DNA of 64,000 nucleotides from an uncultured Paracoccaceae bacterium. Its GTDB lineage: Bacteria > Pseudomonadota > Alphaproteobacteria > Rhodobacterales > Rhodobacteraceae. Shown piece after piece: positions 53,344-61,919 of the stretch. Under the pieces are notes generated by a model. It had not been told where the DNA came from. It searched no databases and was given only the letters and a program-made list of their open reading frames with translations. The stretch lies in the NCBI GenBank assembly GCA_947503925.1, contig CANNFQ010000004.1:186001-250000 (forward strand), in the 5' to 3' direction. Position numbers and translations under genes: made by a program. Every line of letters begins with the position of its first letter. The first letter of the stretch is position 1.

Positions 53344-53985
53344 CTAAGGATTGATTTCCTGGGCCACGACCTCGCCCTTGTGCAAGAGCGCGTCGACCCA
53401 GCGGGCATTGTCGGCGAAGCTTTCGTAGATGGTGACGAAGCTGGTTGTTTTGGATAGCCGGTCAATCCGTCGTCCACAGGGTTCTGTCCGCCCGGCCCGG
53501 CAGAAGGAGGCCTTGATCACCTCGTAAGCTTCGTCCGTGATCGTATAGGGTTGATCGATCCCGACATCGGCATAGCGCACCAGTTCATGTGTGCCGACAT
53601 CGCCAAAAATGATCAGTGCGCCTGACAACTGGCGGGCGCAGCCATCCCGAAATCCGTCAATAAAGAATGTATGCAGGCCGGTTGCGCCCGGTTTGGTGTC
53701 GTAGATGTCATAACCCGAGACGCTGTCGATCTTGGTGCCCATGTCGCGTTTGCGCACGGTGCAATTGCGCGCCAATTGACCAAATGGGACCTTGTCATCG
53801 GCGGTTACATCGTTGCTGCCCGTTGCATCGGACGTGCCGATAAATCCGATGCCGCGTTCCGATTGGCCATCAACATTGCTCATCAAATCGATCTGCGCCA
53901 GCGGGTCGGCGCAGCCGGTCAGCACGGTCATTGTGACCGCAAGCAGAGTGATGCGTGAAGGTGCCAAATCCAGATCCCGTCCCAA
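53344..53985 (-). CDS. Putative lipoprotein of unknown function
   Basis: About 213 aa with a lipobox near residue 25 (MTVLTGC), so probably membrane-anchored in the periplasm. The start is uncertain: the track start is TTG at 53985, and another TTG at 53967 would give a normal-length signal (APSRITLLAVTMTVLTGC). Conserved-looking parts are 'GATGLHTFFIDGFRDGCARQLSGALIIFGD' and 'FCRAGRTEPCGRR', with four cysteines. No family recognised. Confidence 0.7.
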   Translation of the reverse strand: MGRDLDLAPSRITLLAVTMTVLTGCADPLAQIDLMSNVDGQSERGIGFIGTSDATGSNDVTADDKVPFGQLARNCTVRKRDMGTKIDSVSGYDIYDTKPGATGLHTFFIDGFRDGCARQLSGALIIFGDVGTHELVRYADVGIDQPYTITDEAYEVIKASFCRAGRTEPCGRRIDRLSKTTSFVTIYESFADNARWVDALLHKGEVVAQEINP

Positions 53986-54045
53986 GGAAGATTGGCGCGT
54001 CTTAACGAAAACTTCATAATTCGTCTAGTGAGGGTGAGTTTGACG

Positions 54046-57000
54046 TTACGCGTCTTCGACCTCGATCACCCCGCCAAGGCTGCGCAATGCGCCCTTGATC
54101 TGCGGGTTTACGGGGAAATCATCGCCCAGATCGAGCTCAACCTCGCCCGGCAGGTCATCGCCCATCAGACAGAAATAGATCGGCCCTTTGCCGGCGCGCA
54201 CCCCGTCCCTTTTCGCGTTTTGGAGGATTGACGCGACCGCGTTGATGGCATCAGGCCCGTCGATGAAAACCCGCAACCCGGCCCCGCCCGCATCCGCCAC
54301 CACATTGTCGATCGGCGCCACGGAGCGCCCGAGTAATTTGAGTTGATCCGCTTCCATCGTTGCCTCACAGGTCAAGACGATCTGCGCCCCAGTTTCGAGG
54401 AACTCCCGGGCCGTTTCCAGCGTATCAGAGAACATGGTGACTTCGTATTGACCCGTCGGATCGGAGAGCTGGACAAAGGCAAACCGGTTGCCCCGCGCTG
54501 ATTTGCGTTCCTGCCGGCCGGAGACAGTGCCCGCCATCTTGACGATGGCCGCCCCTTTTTCTGCGCGGGCGGTCACCTCATCGAGCGTCATGATCTGTTT
54601 GCGTTTCAGTGGTCCCATATAGTCATCGAGCGGGTGGCCGGAGAGGTAGAAACCGATCGCCTTGAACTCCTCGGCCAGTCGTTCGGCGGGCAGCCAGTCG
54701 TCGCCGCCCATCAGGCGCGGTTCGGGCAGATCCTCGCCCGCGTCCCCGAAAAGCGAGACCTGATCGGATGATTTCTGATCATGGATCGCTGCTGAATAGG
54801 CGGTCAGCGCGTCGAGGCTGCCCATAACCCGTCGTCGGTTGGGGTCAAGCATGTCGAAGGCCCCTGCACGCGCGAGCATTTCCAAGGGCCGTTTGCCAAT
54901 CCGTTTCAGATCGCAGCGCCGGGCGAAATCGAAGAGATTGACGAAAGGTTTGGAAGACCCGCCCCGGACTTGATCCGGGGCCTCCTGGTTGAAGTCCCGG
55001 GTCGGGCCCGGGACGGTGTCACCTGCGCCATCCCGCGCGTCGACGATCAGTTTCATTGCTTCCACACCGACGTTTTTCAGCGCGCCAAGCCCGTAGACCA
55101 GTTTGCCCTCGTGCACGTCGAAGGTCGCCATGGATCGGTTCACGCAAGGCGGGATGTAGTCGAGCCCCAGCCCTTTTTTGACCTCCTGGAAATAGACGCC
55201 CAGCTTGTCCGTCAGGTGGATATCGCAATTCATCACCCCGGCCATGAATTCCACTGGGTGGTTCGCCTTGAGCCATGCGGTTTGATAGCTGACCACCGCA
55301 TAGGCGGCGGCGTGCGATTTGTTGAATCCGTAATTGGCGAATTTTTCCAGCAGGTCGAAAACCTCGGTCGCCTTTTTCTTGTCGACCCCGTTTTCCATCG
55401 CCCCTTTTTCGAATTTCGGGCGTTCCTTGGCCATTTCCTCGGCGATTTTCTTGCCCATGGCGCGGCGCAAGAGGTCGGCGCCGCCAAGCGAGTAGCCCGC
55501 CATGACCTGCGCAATCTGCATCACCTGTTCCTGATAGACGATGATGCCTTGGGTTTCTTCGAGGATGTAGTCGATGGACGGGTGGATCGACTCAAGGTCC
55601 TTCTGCCCGTTCTTCACCTCGCAATAGGTCGGGATGTTTTCCATCGGGCCGGGACGATAAAGTGCCACCAGTGCCACGATATCCTCGATACAGGTGGGTT
55701 TCATCCGCTTGAGCGCGTCCATCATGCCGCTGGATTCCACCTGGAACACGGCGATGGTTTTGGCAGAGGAATAAAGCGCGTAGGATTTTTCGTCATCCAG
55801 GGGGATCGCCCCGATGTCGTATTCAAACCCTTCGGGTGCTTCGTAAAGCTGGGTACCATCGGCACTGACGTTCAGTGGTCGCCCGGCCGCCCGGATCAGT
55901 TTGACCGCGTTTTCGATCACAGTCAGGGTTTTGAGCCCCAGAAAGTCGAATTTGACCAGCCCGGCCTGTTCTACCCATTTCATGTTGAACTGGGTGGCGG
56001 GCATGTCGGAACGCGGGTCCTGATAGAGGGGTACAAGTTCGTCGAGCGGTCTGTCCCCGATCACGACACCGGCGGCGTGGGTGGAGGCGTTGCGCAGCAA
56101 TCCTTCGACCTGTTGGGCGTAGGTCAGCAGACGGTCCACGACCTCTTCGGCGTTTGCCTCTTCGCGCAGGCGCGGTTCATCGGCGAGCGCCTTTTCGATG
56201 CTGACGGGTTTGACCCCTTCGACTGGGATCATCTTCGAGAGCCGGTCCACCTGGCCGTAAGGCATTTGCAACACCCGGCCCACGTCGCGCACTGCGGCCT
56301 TCGACAGTAGTGCACCGAAGGTGATGATCTGCCCCACCTTGTCGCGCCCGTATTTTTTCTGCACGTAACGGATGACCTCTTCGCGCCGGTCCATGCAGAA
56401 ATCGATGTCGAAATCGGGCATGGAGACCCGCTCGGGGTTCAGGAACCGCTCAAACAGCAGACTGTATCGCAGCGGATCAAGGTCGGTAATCAGCAACGCA
56501 TAGGCCACCAATGACCCGGCACCGGACCCCCGGCCCGGTCCCACCGGGATGTTGTTATCTTTGGCCCATTTGATGAAGTCGGCGACGATCAGGAAGTAGC
56601 CGGGAAAGCCCATACCTTCGATGATCCCAAGTTCGAATTCGAGCCTGTCTTCGTATTCCTCGACCTCTGCGGCGTGGGGGATGACGGCAAGCCGTGCTTT
56701 CAGCCCTTCTTCGGCCTGACGGCGCAGTTCGGCCACCTCATCATCCGCGAATTTTGGTAGGATGGGATCGCGTTTATAGGCCTTGAAGGCGCAGCGTTTG
56801 GCGATTTCGACGGTGTTTTCTATCGCTTCAGGTAGATCGGCGAAAAGCGTCGCCATTTCCTGCGGGGATTTGAGGTAATGCTGTGGTGTCAGCCTGCGCC
56901 GTGTTTCTTGCTGATCAACATAAGCGCCTTCTGCGATGCAGATCAGGGCGTCGTGGGCTTCGAAGAGTTCGGTCTTTGGGAAGTAGACATCGTTGGTTGC

Positions 57001-57618
57001 GACCAGTGGCAGGTTCTTGGCATAGGCCATTTCGATATGGCCGCGTTCGGATAAGCGCTCTGCCTCTGGCAGTCCGTCGCCGGGGTGGCGTTGCAGTTCC
57101 ACATAAAGCCGGTCGGGATAGATTGTGGCCAGCCGGTCCATCAACGCCTCTGCCTTGGGGCGCTGTCCGTGGCGCAGCAGCCTGCCGATGGGTCCGTCCG
57201 GCCCGCCGGACAGGCAGATCAGCCCTTCGTGATATTGCGCCAGTACATCCACACTGACCTGCGGCAACTGTCCATCGGCATCAAGATAGGCGCAGGAGTT
57301 CAGTTTCATCAGGTTAATGTAGCCTGTTTCGTTCTGGGCCAGCAGAACGATGGGCGCGGGGTCCTCGGGCGGTTTGCCCCGCTCGGTCGCTGCGTAACCC
57401 ACATCTATCTGACAGCCGATGATCGGCTGCACCCCCGCCTTGGCGGCCCCTTCGGAAAATTCCAGCGCGCAGAACATGTTGTTGGTATCCGTCACGGCGA
57501 CGGCGGGCATATCCATATCTGCGGCAAGGCCCGGCAATTTTTTCACTGGAATCGCCCCTTCAAGAAGGGAGTATTCTGTGTGGAGGCGCAGGTGAATGAA
57601 TCGGGTTTGGTTGGTCAT
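54046..57618 (-). CDS. dnaE: DNA polymerase III subunit alpha
   Basis: 1190 aa from the ATG at 57618 (MTNQTRFIHLRLHTEYSLLEGA); the track start at 57660 is less likely. The N-terminal PHP domain, catalytic 'PDFDIDFCMDRREEVIRYVQKKYG' and 'GPGRGSGAGSLVAYAL' are present. A palindrome-rich stretch at about 54954-55026 encodes 'GDTVPGPTRDFNQEAPDQVRGG', which interrupts an otherwise conserved region before 'KPFVNLFDFARRCDLKRIGKRP'. It is divergent from the GH5 gene, with start codons 35 bp apart. Confidence 0.95.
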   Translation of the reverse strand: MTNQTRFIHLRLHTEYSLLEGAIPVKKLPGLAADMDMPAVAVTDTNNMFCALEFSEGAAKAGVQPIIGCQIDVGYAATERGKPPEDPAPIVLLAQNETGYINLMKLNSCAYLDADGQLPQVSVDVLAQYHEGLICLSGGPDGPIGRLLRHGQRPKAEALMDRLATIYPDRLYVELQRHPGDGLPEAERLSERGHIEMAYAKNLPLVATNDVYFPKTELFEAHDALICIAEGAYVDQQETRRRLTPQHYLKSPQEMATLFADLPEAIENTVEIAKRCAFKAYKRDPILPKFADDEVAELRRQAEEGLKARLAVIPHAAEVEEYEDRLEFELGIIEGMGFPGYFLIVADFIKWAKDNNIPVGPGRGSGAGSLVAYALLITDLDPLRYSLLFERFLNPERVSMPDFDIDFCMDRREEVIRYVQKKYGRDKVGQIITFGALLSKAAVRDVGRVLQMPYGQVDRLSKMIPVEGVKPVSIEKALADEPRLREEANAEEVVDRLLTYAQQVEGLLRNASTHAAGVVIGDRPLDELVPLYQDPRSDMPATQFNMKWVEQAGLVKFDFLGLKTLTVIENAVKLIRAAGRPLNVSADGTQLYEAPEGFEYDIGAIPLDDEKSYALYSSAKTIAVFQVESSGMMDALKRMKPTCIEDIVALVALYRPGPMENIPTYCEVKNGQKDLESIHPSIDYILEETQGIIVYQEQVMQIAQVMAGYSLGGADLLRRAMGKKIAEEMAKERPKFEKGAMENGVDKKKATEVFDLLEKFANYGFNKSHAAAYAVVSYQTAWLKANHPVEFMAGVMNCDIHLTDKLGVYFQEVKKGLGLDYIPPCVNRSMATFDVHEGKLVYGLGALKNVGVEAMKLIVDARDGAGDTVPGPTRDFNQEAPDQVRGGSSKPFVNLFDFARRCDLKRIGKRPLEMLARAGAFDMLDPNRRRVMGSLDALTAYSAAIHDQKSSDQVSLFGDAGEDLPEPRLMGGDDWLPAERLAEEFKAIGFYLSGHPLDDYMGPLKRKQIMTLDEVTARAEKGAAIVKMAGTVSGRQERKSARGNRFAFVQLSDPTGQYEVTMFSDTLETAREFLETGAQIVLTCEATMEADQLKLLGRSVAPIDNVVADAGGAGLRVFIDGPDAINAVASILQNAKRDGVRAGKGPIYFCLMGDDLPGEVELDLGDDFPVNPQIKGALRSLGGVIEVEDA
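54954..55026. repeat. Palindromic element inserted in frame in dnaE
   Basis: Two perfect palindromes lie back to back: CCCCGGACTTGATCCGGGG (54962-54980) and arms GTCCCGGG/CCCGGGAC (54994-55001 with 55007-55014). Together they encode about 22 residues (TVPGPTRDFNQEAPDQVRGG) in a linker of DnaE. The segment looks like a repeat element tolerated inside a gene. Confidence 0.75.
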
Positions 57619-57653
57619 AGGCGGACCGTAGCCGATGTTGATCTGGGTACAAG

Positions 57654-58622
57654 ATGACAAAACAGAAAGCTGTGTTTACCGTGCCACTTATGCGTGCATT
57701 TTTCCTGTGCTGTCTTGCTGGCCCTGTCTGGGCTGATGCCTTCCCGGTGGCGCGCTGCGTCAACCTTGATCAGGCATTGGAAGCACCGCAAGAAGGCGAT
57801 TGGGGTTATGTGATTGCCCGTGAGGATATCGAATGGATCGCGGATCAGCAGTTTGACACGGTCCGCTTGCCGGTACGTTTCAGTGCCCATTGGGATGGCC
57901 TTATCGATCCTGCGTTTCTGGCCCGGGTTGATGAGGTAATTGGCTGGGCCGATGCAGAGGGTTTGAACGTGATACTGGATTTGCATCATTTTGAAGAGCT
58001 GATGGCCGATCCGTCCACTTATGCCGCACAATTTGCCAGTATCTGGGCAGAGTTGTCGGCGCATTATGCAGGTGCCGATGATAGTCTGATCTTTGAGTTG
58101 CTGAATGAACCGACAGAGGCGTTGGATACGGCCGGAGCGGTTAAGTTGTTTCGGGATGTGCTGCCGGTGATCCGTGCCGATCATCCTGACCGTTGGATCA
58201 TTATTGAGGGTGGCGGATGGGCCAGTGTCGCGGCGCTTTCTGATTTGCCGGTGCTGGATGATCGCATTGTTCTGTCGTTTCACTATTACGTTCCGTGGAA
58301 ATTCACCCATCAGCAAGCCCCGTGGATGGCAGACCCGCCCCTTGCGACGGGGTGGGGTGACAAGGACGATCGCGCCGCAATGCGCGCCGATTTTGCATTG
58401 GCGGGTGAGGTATCCGCACCGCTGTTTTTGGGTGAGTTTGGCGTCACCGCCCTGACTGACCCCGTGCAGCGCGCTATTTGGACCCGTGCCGTCCGTGATG
58501 AAGCAGAGGCGCAGAAAATTGGCTGGTGTCACTGGGGTTTAAGTGGCAATTTCGCGATTCTTGATCCGCAGAACGGCGTTTGGAGGCCGGGCATGAGAGA
58601 GGCTTTGTTTGCTGATGAATAG
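57654..58622 (+). CDS. Glycoside hydrolase family 5 protein (endoglucanase-like)
   Basis: 322 aa with a hydrophobic leader (MRAFFLCCLAGPVWADA from Met13), so probably exported; the start may be 57654 or 57690. 'DTVRLPVRF', 'LILDLHHFEELM'-like 'NVILDLHHFEE', acid/base 'FELLNEPTE' and nucleophile 'FLGEFGV' are the GH5 catalytic set. There is no carbohydrate-binding module. A beta-glucanase or related activity is expected; the exact polymer is unknown. Confidence 0.85.
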   Translation: MTKQKAVFTVPLMRAFFLCCLAGPVWADAFPVARCVNLDQALEAPQEGDWGYVIAREDIEWIADQQFDTVRLPVRFSAHWDGLIDPAFLARVDEVIGWADAEGLNVILDLHHFEELMADPSTYAAQFASIWAELSAHYAGADDSLIFELLNEPTEALDTAGAVKLFRDVLPVIRADHPDRWIIIEGGGWASVAALSDLPVLDDRIVLSFHYYVPWKFTHQQAPWMADPPLATGWGDKDDRAAMRADFALAGEVSAPLFLGEFGVTALTDPVQRAIWTRAVRDEAEAQKIGWCHWGLSGNFAILDPQNGVWRPGMREALFADE

Positions 58623-58663
58623 CTGTTTGACTCGTCTTGATCCACAGCCGATGCGTCAGCCGC

Positions 58664-58969
58664 ATGACTGACAAGCTGGATTTCTTTTTTGGTGCCATGT
58701 CTGACCCGACCCGTCGGGCGGTGATCGAGCATCTGGCCCATGGTCCTGCCACTGTGACCACGCTTCATGGTCCCCACAAGATGGCCTTGCCCACCTTCAT
58801 GCGCCACCTTGGTGTGCTTGAAAAAGCCGGCATTATCCGGTCGATCAAGCGCGGTCGTGTCCGCACCTGTTATCTGGAGCCGTCCCCCTTGGTCGAGGTG
58901 CAAGGCTGGCTGGCCTGGCAACGCGAGATCTGGGAACACAGGGATGCAGGCGATACACCAAAGGACTGA
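58664..58969 (+). CDS. ArsR-family winged-helix regulator
   Basis: 101 aa from the ATG at 58664. 'FGAMSDPTRRAVIEHLAHGPATVTTLHG' and 'LPTFMRHLGVLEKAGIIRSIKRGRVRTCYLEP' are the ArsR HTH core. The metal-binding ELCVCDL motif is absent, so it belongs to the non-metal group. Such regulators are usually followed by a co-regulated gene; here the next frame is broken. Confidence 0.88.
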   Translation: MTDKLDFFFGAMSDPTRRAVIEHLAHGPATVTTLHGPHKMALPTFMRHLGVLEKAGIIRSIKRGRVRTCYLEPSPLVEVQGWLAWQREIWEHRDAGDTPKD

Positions 58970-59194
58970 CCGTGACACCGGGTTTTGGGCGAGTGCTGTT
59001 TACACCGATACCCCTGACCTTGCCGCTATGCAGGCCTTGATCGCCCGCGATGTGGTCGGGGATCTCTGGGTGCCTGATATCATGCGCTTGGCTTCACCCC
59101 GCTTTTTCTGGATGAGGCGGATGTCCGGTGCGCCAAGGATGTGCAGGACAATCGTCTGTGGGACATCCGGCATATCAAGAGGCGGGCAGGGTGA
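58970..59194 (+). pseudogene. Frame-broken small ORF after the ArsR gene
   Basis: One frame encodes 'YTDTPDLAAMQALIARDVVGDLWVPDIMRL' and, after a one-base shift at about 59090, another encodes 'GFTPLFLDEADVRCAKDVQDNRLWD' and ends with TGA at 59192-59194. The two halves join naturally if one G is restored in TTGGCTTC. Neither the start nor the family is known. It could be a decaying gene or a sequence error. The ORF track fuses this stretch to the aminopeptidase frame, which is misleading. Confidence 0.45.
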
Positions 59195-59267
59195 CCTGAT
59201 CCGACTTGACCCTGCCGCGCCAGCGCCTAGTTTGCCGATCTCTCACATCAGGAAAACAGGTGCCCCC

Positions 59268-60503
59268 ATGTCAGATCACATCGACCCCGCAAAGCTGGAC
59301 CGTTTGGCCGAGGTGGCCGTGCGTATTGGTGTAAACCTGCAACCGGGGCAGGATTTGGTGATTACCGCCCCAACAGACGCGATGGAACTGGTCCGCCGGA
59401 TCACGGTGCATGCCTATAAGGCGGGCGCGGGCGCGGTTGTTCCGTTTCTCTCTGATGATGCAATGATACTGGCCCGGTTCGAACATGGCCGGGATGAAAG
59501 TTTTGATTATGCCCCGGCATGGCTTTACGGCGCGATGGCAGAGGCATTCAAGGGCGGCGCGGCGCGGATGGCGATCAAGGGTGACGATCCGATGTTGCTG
59601 GCAGATCAGGACCCTGAAAAGGTTGCCCGCGTCAGCAAAGCCACGTCGATTGCCGCAAAACCGGCGATGGATCCGATTGTGGGTTTTGAGGTGAACTGGA
59701 ACATCGTGGCCTATCCCGGTGCGGGCTGGGCGAAGGCCGTTTTCCCCGCTCTGCCGGTTGAAGAGGCGCAGGGCCGGCTGATGGATGCGATCTATGACGC
59801 CTCGCGGCTGGACGGCGATGATCTTGTGGCCAATTGGGAGGCCCATACCAAGACCCTGAAAGAGCGGGTGAACTGGCTGAACGACCAGAGTTTCGCCGCC
59901 CTGCACTATACCGGACCGGGTACCGACCTGCATCTGGGCCTTGCGGATGGGCATATCTGGAAAGGCGGTGCATCGCCCGCATTGAACGGTGTCGTCTGCC
60001 AGCCAAACATCCCCACTGAAGAGGTGTTTACCTGCCCACATGCCTATAAGGTGGAAGGGACGGTTGCAGCCACAAAACCACTCGCCCATCAGGGCAGCGT
60101 GATCGAGGATATCGCCGTGCGTTTTGAGGCAGGGCGCATTGTGGAGGCGACTGCCAGCAAGGGCGAGGATGTGCTAAAGGCCCTGCTGAAAACCGATGAT
60201 GGTGCCAGCCGGATCGGTGAGGTGGCACTTGTCCCCCATTCCAGCCCGATCAGCCAGTCGGGGACACTGTTTTACAATACCCTGTTCGATGAAAATGCGT
60301 CCTGCCATATCGCGCTTGGCCAATGCTATGCAGACACGATTGAAGGCGGGTCCGAATTGTCGCCGGAAGAGTTGAAGCAAAAGGGCGGCAATCAAAGCAT
60401 TATCCATGTGGATTGGATGATGGGGTCGGACGCAGTGGATATTGACGGGATCACCAAGACGGGTGATCGGGTGCCGGTGATGCGCGGGGGTGAATGGGCC
60501 TGA
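59268..60503 (+). CDS. Aminopeptidase M29 family (AmpS/PepS-like)
   Basis: 411 aa from the ATG at 59268; the long track ORF from 58767 includes unrelated upstream sequence. 'FEVNWNIVAYPGAGWAKAVFP', 'NIPTEEVFTCPHAYKVEGTV' and 'HVDWMMGS' contain the metal-binding Glu, His and Asp residues of the M29 family. It is a cytoplasmic metallo-aminopeptidase removing N-terminal residues from peptides. Confidence 0.92.
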   Translation: MSDHIDPAKLDRLAEVAVRIGVNLQPGQDLVITAPTDAMELVRRITVHAYKAGAGAVVPFLSDDAMILARFEHGRDESFDYAPAWLYGAMAEAFKGGAARMAIKGDDPMLLADQDPEKVARVSKATSIAAKPAMDPIVGFEVNWNIVAYPGAGWAKAVFPALPVEEAQGRLMDAIYDASRLDGDDLVANWEAHTKTLKERVNWLNDQSFAALHYTGPGTDLHLGLADGHIWKGGASPALNGVVCQPNIPTEEVFTCPHAYKVEGTVAATKPLAHQGSVIEDIAVRFEAGRIVEATASKGEDVLKALLKTDDGASRIGEVALVPHSSPISQSGTLFYNTLFDENASCHIALGQCYADTIEGGSELSPEELKQKGGNQSIIHVDWMMGSDAVDIDGITKTGDRVPVMRGGEWA

Positions 60504-60571
60504 ACCGTGAATAGCAAGCTTGCGAAATCGTAACCTTTTGCACATATAGAGGCATGTAATCGGAGATCATG

Positions 60572-60883
60572 ATGCGCGCACGAATCTATAAGCCAGCCAA
60601 GACAGCCATGTCGTCGGGCACGGCCAAGACAAAGCATTGGGTTTTGGAACATGTGGCCGAGACCGCGCGCGAGGTTGATCCGCTGATGGGCTGGACATCA
60701 TCGGCTGACACGCAGGCACAGGTGAAGCTGGAATTCGACAGCAAGGAAAAGGCCATTGAATATGCGCGCGAAAATAGCATCGACTTCGTGATCCAAGAGC
60801 CAAAAACCCGTAAGGCGAATATTCGGCCCGGCGGTTATGGCGAGAACTTTGCCACCAACCGGCGCGGGGCATGGACCCACTAG
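60572..60883 (+). CDS. ETC complex I subunit-like protein (NDUFS4 family)
   Basis: 103 aa from the second ATG at 60572, which has GGAG at better spacing than the first. '[31 protein letters not shown]' and '[12 protein letters not shown]' are the NDUFS4 core. In alphaproteobacteria this protein is a supernumerary subunit of NADH dehydrogenase complex I and is encoded away from the nuo operon, as here. Confidence 0.9.
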   Translation: MRARIYKPAKTAMSSGTAKTKHWVLEHVAETAREVDPLMGWTSSADTQAQVKLEFDSKEKAIEYARENSIDFVIQEPKTRKANIRPGGYGENFATNRRGAWTH

Positions 60884-60923
60884 GCCCTGTCCTAACCTCA
60901 TATTCTGTGAGTTTATCCTGACA

Positions 60924-61688
60924 ATGCGCGCTCGCACAGCTGCATTCATTGAAAGCCGCCCAGTGGGTGGTCTGATCATTGGCGTGATCATCTTCAATGC
61001 GATTATCCTTGGGTTGGAGACATCGCCCGCAGTGATGAAACAGGCGGGTGCTTTGATCCACGCGTTGGACAGGGCCTGCCTTGTCTTCTTTGTTGTGGAA
61101 CTCTTGCTGAAGCTGTTTTCTTATGGCTTTCGCTTTTTCCGTAGTGGCTGGAATCTGTTTGATCTGGCGATTGTTGGTATCGCGCTGGTTCCCGCATCGA
61201 CGGGCATGTCCGTTTTGCGCGCCTTGCGTATTTTGCGTGTGCTGCGCCTCGTCTCTGTCGCCCCGCGCCTGCGCCGGGTGGTTGAGGGGTTTGTGACCGC
61301 GTTGCCCGGGATGGGATCGGTCTTTGTCCTGATGGCCATCATCTTTTACATCGGGGCGGTGATGGCGACGAAACTTTTCGGGACCTCCTTTCCTGAATGG
61401 TTCGGCAGCCTCGGCCAATCGGCCTATACTCTGTTCCAGATCATGACGCTGGAAAGCTGGTCGATGGGGATCGTGCGCCCGGTCATGGAAACTTACCCTT
61501 ATGCTTGGGCGTTTTTCGTACCGTTTATCATGGTCACGACCTTCGCGGTGGTGAACCTCCTGGTGGGTCTGATCGTGAATTCGATGCAGGATGCCCATGC
61601 CGAGGAAAGCAACGCCGCCACAGACGAATACCGTAGTGAAATCATCGCCCGGCTGGAAGCGATCGAACGGGCCGTGCAGAAGAAATAA
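60924..61688 (+). CDS. Bacterial voltage-gated sodium channel (NavBac family)
   Basis: 254 aa from the ATG at 60924; the track extension to 60837 is spurious. Six membrane segments; the S4 voltage sensor 'SVLRALRILRVLRLVSVAPRLRRVV' has repeated Arg every third residue, and the selectivity filter is TLESWS, the Na+-selective type. S6 'VVNLLVGLIVNSM' is followed by a short C-terminal coiled coil ('EIIARLEAIERAVQKK'). Homotetramers conduct Na+, known in related marine bacteria and thought to link to motility or pH. Confidence 0.95.
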   Translation: MRARTAAFIESRPVGGLIIGVIIFNAIILGLETSPAVMKQAGALIHALDRACLVFFVVELLLKLFSYGFRFFRSGWNLFDLAIVGIALVPASTGMSVLRALRILRVLRLVSVAPRLRRVVEGFVTALPGMGSVFVLMAIIFYIGAVMATKLFGTSFPEWFGSLGQSAYTLFQIMTLESWSMGIVRPVMETYPYAWAFFVPFIMVTTFAVVNLLVGLIVNSMQDAHAEESNAATDEYRSEIIARLEAIERAVQKK

Positions 61689-61710
61689 TCGGGCTTGCCA
61701 AAGGCGGGCA

Positions 61711-61739
61711 GACCGCGCCATACCTCCGCCTGCGCGGTC
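61711..61739. promoter_or_regulatory. Hairpin overlapping the 5' end of tRNA-Arg
   Basis: GACCGCGC (61711-61718) and GCGCGGTC (61732-61739) are perfect 8-bp arms. The right arm includes the first four bases of the tRNA acceptor stem. It may act as the terminator of the channel gene or as a leader structure in tRNA processing. Confidence 0.45.
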
Positions 61740-61812
61740 CGGTAGCTCAACTGGATAGAGCAGCTGACTTCTAATCAGCAGGTTGAGGGTTCGAGTCCTT
61801 CCCGGATCGCCA
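61736..61812 (+). tRNA. tRNA-Arg (anticodon UCU)
   Basis: A 77-base cloverleaf: acceptor GGTCCGG pairs with CCGGATC (one G-U), D arm GCTC..GAGC, anticodon stem GCTGA/TCAGC with loop CTTCTAA (anticodon TCT, reading AGA), T arm GAGGG-TTCGAGT-CCTTC, discriminator G and encoded CCA. Confidence 0.95.
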
Positions 61813-61919
61813 AATTCTTATGTGTACTGTGGGTGACCGTCGTACCCACCACATATGCCAGCCCTGTCGTGTTGCCGCCAAAAACCGGATTTGCGTCTCT
61901 GGCGACAATGTTCGTTACA

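Noticed and set aside
54970-56310. 446-aa plus-strand ORF
   Set aside because: It is the shadow of dnaE on the opposite strand; no ribosome-binding site or domain.
57615-58532. 305-aa minus-strand ORF
   Set aside because: It is antisense to the GH5 gene, which carries complete catalytic motifs.
60567-61721. 384-aa minus-strand ORF
   Set aside because: It is antisense to the NDUFS4-like and sodium channel genes and reads as a low-complexity His/Arg/Gln-rich protein.
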